Shown one piece after another: positions 33,116-36,278 of a stretch of 36,278 bases of DNA. Source of the stretch: Nocardia paucivorans NBRC 100373 (GTDB lineage: Bacteria > Actinomycetota > Actinomycetes > Mycobacteriales > Mycobacteriaceae); the NCBI RefSeq assembly GCF_000308675.1, contig NZ_BAGE01000032.1:1-36278 (forward strand), written 5' to 3'. The translations under genes and the position numbers were made by a program. The notes below the pieces were generated by a model. The model ran no database searches. It was not told where the DNA came from and worked only from the letters and a program-made list of their open reading frames with translations. Position 1 is the stretch's first letter; each line of letters starts with the position of its first letter.

Positions 33116-33979
33116 ATGAGTTCATCTCCCCCAACAGCGCCAAGGCCCGAGCGCACCGGGCACGGCGAGGCCGGCAAGACGCGCAGGCAGCGCCGCGTCC
33201 GTCGTCGTATCGCGGGCGGGCTCGCGCTCCTGGTGGGTCTCGTCGGAGCCGGTTTCCTCGCCTCGGCGCTCACCCCCGAGCCGCAGGTGGCCACGGCGAA
33301 CAACGACACCGCCGCCCTGGTCCGCGAGGGGCAGCAGCTCTACGAGACCTCCTGCGTCACCTGCCACGGCGCCAACCTGCAGGGTGTCACCGACCGCGGG
33401 CCCAGCCTGATCGGCGTCGGTGAGGCCGCCGTCTACTTCCAGGTGTCGTCGGGGCGTATGCCGATGACGCGCAACGAGGCCCAGGCCGAGCGGAAGCCGC
33501 CGAAGTTCGACGCCCATCAGACCGACGCGCTGAGCGCCTACGTGGCCGCCCACGGCGGTGGGCCGAGCGTGGTTCGCGACGCCAATGGCGAGATCGCCCA
33601 GGAGTCGCTGCGCGGGGGCGATATCGGTCGCGGTAGCGAGCTGTTCCGGATGAACTGCGCCTCCTGCCACAATTTCACCGGTCGTGGCGGTGCGTTGTCG
33701 TCCGGTAAGTTCGCCCCGCCATTGGAACCGGCCTCCGAGCAGCAGATCTACACGGCGATGCTGACCGGGCCGCAGAATATGCCGAAGTTCTCCGACCGGC
33801 AGCTGAGCCCGGAGGAGAAGCGCGACATCATCGCCTACGTCAAGGATTCGATGGAGGCGAAGGCGCCGGGTGGTTGGAGCCTGGGCGGTTTCGGCCCCGC
33901 CACCGAGGGCCTGGCCATATGGGTCGTCGGCATCGTGTTGACCGTCGGTGCGGCGATGTGGATCGGATCGAGGTCATGA
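33116..33979 (+). CDS. qcrC: Diheme cytochrome c subunit of the bc1 complex
   Basis: 287 residues. An N-terminal membrane helix (about 31-52), two c-type heme domains with CVTCH (80-84) and CASCH (181-185), and a C-terminal anchor helix (about 263-284). QcrC replaces both cytochrome c1 and soluble cytochrome c in actinobacteria, passing electrons directly to CuA of CtaC. Likely axial Met ligands lie in GRMPMT and NMPKFS. The stop overlaps the qcrA start (ATGA). ATG 33116 follows CAAAGGGA at a suitable distance. Confidence 0.95.
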   Translation: MSSSPPTAPRPERTGHGEAGKTRRQRRVRRRIAGGLALLVGLVGAGFLASALTPEPQVATANNDTAALVREGQQLYETSCVTCHGANLQGVTDRGPSLIGVGEAAVYFQVSSGRMPMTRNEAQAERKPPKFDAHQTDALSAYVAAHGGGPSVVRDANGEIAQESLRGGDIGRGSELFRMNCASCHNFTGRGGALSSGKFAPPLEPASEQQIYTAMLTGPQNMPKFSDRQLSPEEKRDIIAYVKDSMEAKAPGGWSLGGFGPATEGLAIWVVGIVLTVGAAMWIGSRS

Positions 33980-35172
33980 GCGAACAGGAGCCTAAGGACA
34001 TGGGTCGCCCGGAAGAGGGGCAGACGGACGCGCAGCGACCTCCGATGACACCGGAGGCCGCCGCCAAGCTGACCGAGGCGGAACTGGACGCGATGTCGCG
34101 GGACGAGTTGGTTCGGCTCGGTACCGAACTCGACGGCGTCGACGTGGCCTACCGCCGTGAGCGGTTCCCGGTGCCCGGAACCCGCGCGGAGAAACGGGCC
34201 GAGCGCCAGGTCGCGCTGTGGTTCGCCATCTCCGCGTTGGCCGCTCTCGCGCTGGTCGGAGTGTTCCTGTTCTGGCCGTGGGAGTACAAGGGCAAGGACG
34301 AGGAGGGCCACGGCCTGTACTCGCTGACCACCCCGCTGTACGGTCTCACCTTCGGTCTCTCGGTGCTGGCCATCGGTATCGCGGTGGTGCTCATCCGCAA
34401 GAAGTTCATCCCGGCGGAGTTGGCGGTGCAGCAGCGCCACGACGGTCCGTCCGACGAGGTGAACCGTCGTACGCTCGCCGCCGAGCTCGGTGATGCCCTG
34501 GAGACCTCCACCCTGGGTCGGCGCAAGCTCATCACCCGCACCGCCGGTGCCGGTGTCGGTGTGCTCGGTATCGGTGCCCTGCTGCTGTTCGTCGGCGGTA
34601 TGGTCAAGAACCCCTGGGCCAAGGGCGACAAGTCGCCGCTGTGGGTTTCCGGCTGGACGCCGGATTACCCGGGCCAGACCGTCTACCTGCGCCGCGACAC
34701 CGGTCGCCCGGAGGACATCGTGCTGGTCCGTCCCGAGGATCTGGATGCGGGCGCCATGGAAACGGTGTTCCCGTGGAAAGAGGAATGGCGCGGGGACGAG
34801 CACGCCACCCTGGAATCGCTGCGCGGTATCCGCAATGCCGTCATGCTGATCCGGTTGCGCACCGAGGACGCGCAGAAGGCCATCAAGCGCAAGGGTCAGG
34901 AGAGCTTCAACTACGGCGACTACTTCGCCTACTCGAAGATCTGCACCCACCTCGGCTGCCCGACCTCGCTGTACGAGCAGCAGACCAACCGAATCCTGTG
35001 CCCCTGCCACCAGTCGCAGTTCTCGGCGACCGAATGGGGTAAGCCGGTCTTCGGCCCGGCCGCCCGGGCGCTGCCGCAGCTGCCGATCACCGTCAACCCC
35101 GAGGGCTACCTGGTCGCCAACGGCGACTTCATCGAGCCGCTCGGCCCGGCCTTCTGGGAGCGTCGTTCATGA
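33976..35172 (+). CDS. qcrA: Rieske iron-sulfur subunit of the bc1 complex
   Basis: 398 residues, the long actinobacterial form with three membrane helices (about 80-100, 118-140, 190-210) before the Rieske domain. [2Fe-2S] ligands: C323 and H325 in CTHLGC, C342 and H345 in CPCHQS; C328 and C344 form the usual disulfide. It accepts electrons from menaquinol at QcrB and hands them to QcrC. A twin Arg (GRRKLITR, 181-188) precedes the third helix, consistent with Tat-dependent insertion of the folded domain. Overlaps qcrC and qcrB by four bases on each side. Confidence 0.95.
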   Translation: MSEQEPKDMGRPEEGQTDAQRPPMTPEAAAKLTEAELDAMSRDELVRLGTELDGVDVAYRRERFPVPGTRAEKRAERQVALWFAISALAALALVGVFLFWPWEYKGKDEEGHGLYSLTTPLYGLTFGLSVLAIGIAVVLIRKKFIPAELAVQQRHDGPSDEVNRRTLAAELGDALETSTLGRRKLITRTAGAGVGVLGIGALLLFVGGMVKNPWAKGDKSPLWVSGWTPDYPGQTVYLRRDTGRPEDIVLVRPEDLDAGAMETVFPWKEEWRGDEHATLESLRGIRNAVMLIRLRTEDAQKAIKRKGQESFNYGDYFAYSKICTHLGCPTSLYEQQTNRILCPCHQSQFSATEWGKPVFGPAARALPQLPITVNPEGYLVANGDFIEPLGPAFWERRS

Positions 35173-36278
35173 GTGTTGGAGAAGCAGTGGGCCGCCGGAT
35201 GGCCGCCCAGGTCAACGAGATGGACGAGCGGTACCGGGCCGCCGCGTTCGTCAAGCGCTCGATAAACAAGGTTTTCCCCACGCATTGGTCGTTCCTGTTG
35301 GGTGAGATCGCGCTGTACAGCTTCATCATCCTGTTGCTGTCCGGTGTGTATCTCACGCTGTACTTCGACCCGTCGATGGCGCATGTCACCTACGACGGCG
35401 CGTACCAGCCGCTGCGCGGTGTCGGTATGTCGCGGGCGTACGAGACCGCGTTGAACATCTCCTTCGAGGTGCGCGGCGGGTTGTTCGTGCGGCAGGTGCA
35501 TCACTGGGCGGCGTTGTTGTTCGCCGCCTCGATCATCGTGCACCTGTTCCGGATCTTCTTCACCGGCGCGTTCCGCAAGCCGCGTGAGGCGAACTGGGTG
35601 ATCGGGTCGCTGCTGTTGATCATGGCGATGTTCGAGGGTTTCTTCGGGTACTCGTTGCCCGACGATCTGCTCTCGGGCACCGGTCTGCGGGCGGCGTTCT
35701 CCGGTATCACCATCGGTGTCCCGGTGATCGGCACCTGGTTGCACTGGTTGATCTTCGGCGGTGACTTCCCCGGCGAGATCATCATCCCCCGCCTGTACAT
35801 CGCCCATGTGTTGCTGTTCCCCGGGATCATGTTGGCGCTGATCGCGGCGCATGTGGCGATCGTGTGGTACCAGAAGCACACCCAGTTCCCCGGCCCCGGC
35901 CGCACCGAGAACAATGTGGTGGGTTCCCGGATCGTGCCGGTGTTCGCCGCCGACCAGGGCGCGTTCTTCGCGCTCACCCTCGGCTTCGTCGCCATCATGG
36001 GCGGTGTGCTGCAGATCAACCCGATCTGGAACCTGGGTCCGTACAACCCCTCGCAGGTGTCGGCGGGTTCGCAGCCGGACTTCTACATGATGTGGACCGA
36101 CGGTCTGGCCCGATTGATGCCGCCGTGGGAGCTGTACATCGGCAACCACACCGTCCCGGCGGTCTTCTGGGTGGCGTTGACGATGGGTCTGGTGTTCGCC
36201 GTCCTGATCGCCTACCCGTGGATCGAGAAGCGACTGACCGGGGATAGCGGGGCGCATCACAACCTGTTGCAGCGTCCG
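35169..36278 (+). CDS. qcrB: Cytochrome b subunit of the bc1 complex, 3'-truncated by window end
   Basis: Partial: 370 codons with no stop before the window ends. ATG 35169 overlaps the qcrA stop. Translation begins [20 protein letters not shown] and continues with [42 protein letters not shown] (heme-ligand His pair region), [27 protein letters not shown], and [18 protein letters not shown], all typical of actinobacterial QcrB. It binds two b hemes and oxidises menaquinol. In mycobacteria this subunit is the target of imidazopyridine drugs (telacebec class). Confidence 0.95.
   Translation, partial: MSVGEAVGRRMAAQVNEMDERYRAAAFVKRSINKVFPTHWSFLLGEIALYSFIILLLSGVYLTLYFDPSMAHVTYDGAYQPLRGVGMSRAYETALNISFEVRGGLFVRQVHHWAALLFAASIIVHLFRIFFTGAFRKPREANWVIGSLLLIMAMFEGFFGYSLPDDLLSGTGLRAAFSGITIGVPVIGTWLHWLIFGGDFPGEIIIPRLYIAHVLLFPGIMLALIAAHVAIVWYQKHTQFPGPGRTENNVVGSRIVPVFAADQGAFFALTLGFVAIMGGVLQINPIWNLGPYNPSQVSAGSQPDFYMMWTDGLARLMPPWELYIGNHTVPAVFWVALTMGLVFAVLIAYPWIEKRLTGDSGAHHNLLQRP

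Overview
The window is high-GC actinobacterial chromosome, most likely Nocardia or a close relative in Mycobacteriales. The evidence is the GC-rich DNA with frequent GTG starts, a lipoprotein CtaC with CtaF and a diheme QcrC (the actinobacterial bcc-aa3 supercomplex), a PimB'-type mannosyltransferase, a maleylpyruvate-isomerase-fold (mycothiol-dependent type) protein, and a gene order that follows the Mycobacterium tuberculosis Rv2182c-Rv2215 region as I remember it. No rRNA, tRNA, CRISPR array, insertion sequence or phage gene was seen.

Layout. 1-6.8 kb: the start of sucB/dlaT (2-oxoacid dehydrogenase E2), leucyl aminopeptidase pepA, a TetR-family regulator with an added Cys cluster divergent from a GNAT acetyltransferase, then gcvT, ilvE and a metallo-beta-lactamase-fold hydrolase. 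6.8-10.8 kb: the late cobalamin genes cobS, cobT and cobU with an inserted DinB/MDMPI gene, then a DUF3043-type membrane protein. 10.9-16.5 kb: erpA-like Fe-S carrier, adoK adenosine kinase, asnB (convergent with adoK), and ctaC-ctaF. 16.6-21.1 kb: an accessory stretch with an FAD-linked oxidoreductase, divergent from a membrane-anchored alpha/alpha-toroid (squalene-cyclase-like) protein that is translationally coupled to an EamA transporter, and a divergent TrpF-like protein whose 3' end runs antisense into the transporter gene. 21.2-32 kb: plsC, then a coupled arsA-like / Cys-cluster protein / ROK glucokinase unit, two SRPBCC proteins, pimB', a membrane-anchored HExxH protein, two NlpC/P60 hydrolases, a stand-alone Lrp-type ligand domain, and trpD. 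32.4 kb to the end: ctaE-qcrC-qcrA-qcrB; qcrB runs off the window.

How it fits together. ctaC/ctaF and ctaE/qcrCAB encode cytochrome c oxidase and bc1 subunits of one respiratory supercomplex, here split by about 16 kb. Compared with remembered M. tuberculosis order, the left block (Rv2215 down to Rv2199c) and the right block (Rv2182c up to Rv2196) have opposite relative orientation. The accessory cassette at 16.6-21.2 kb therefore sits on an inversion junction. At least twelve genes show a TANNNT hexamer 6-7 nt before the start codon, the hallmark of leaderless transcription, and this fixes several starts. Three intergenic regions carry copies of one hairpin-forming repeat family. The least explained part, and the best candidate for an undescribed system, is the FAD oxidoreductase / toroid-membrane protein / EamA / divergent TrpF-like cassette.
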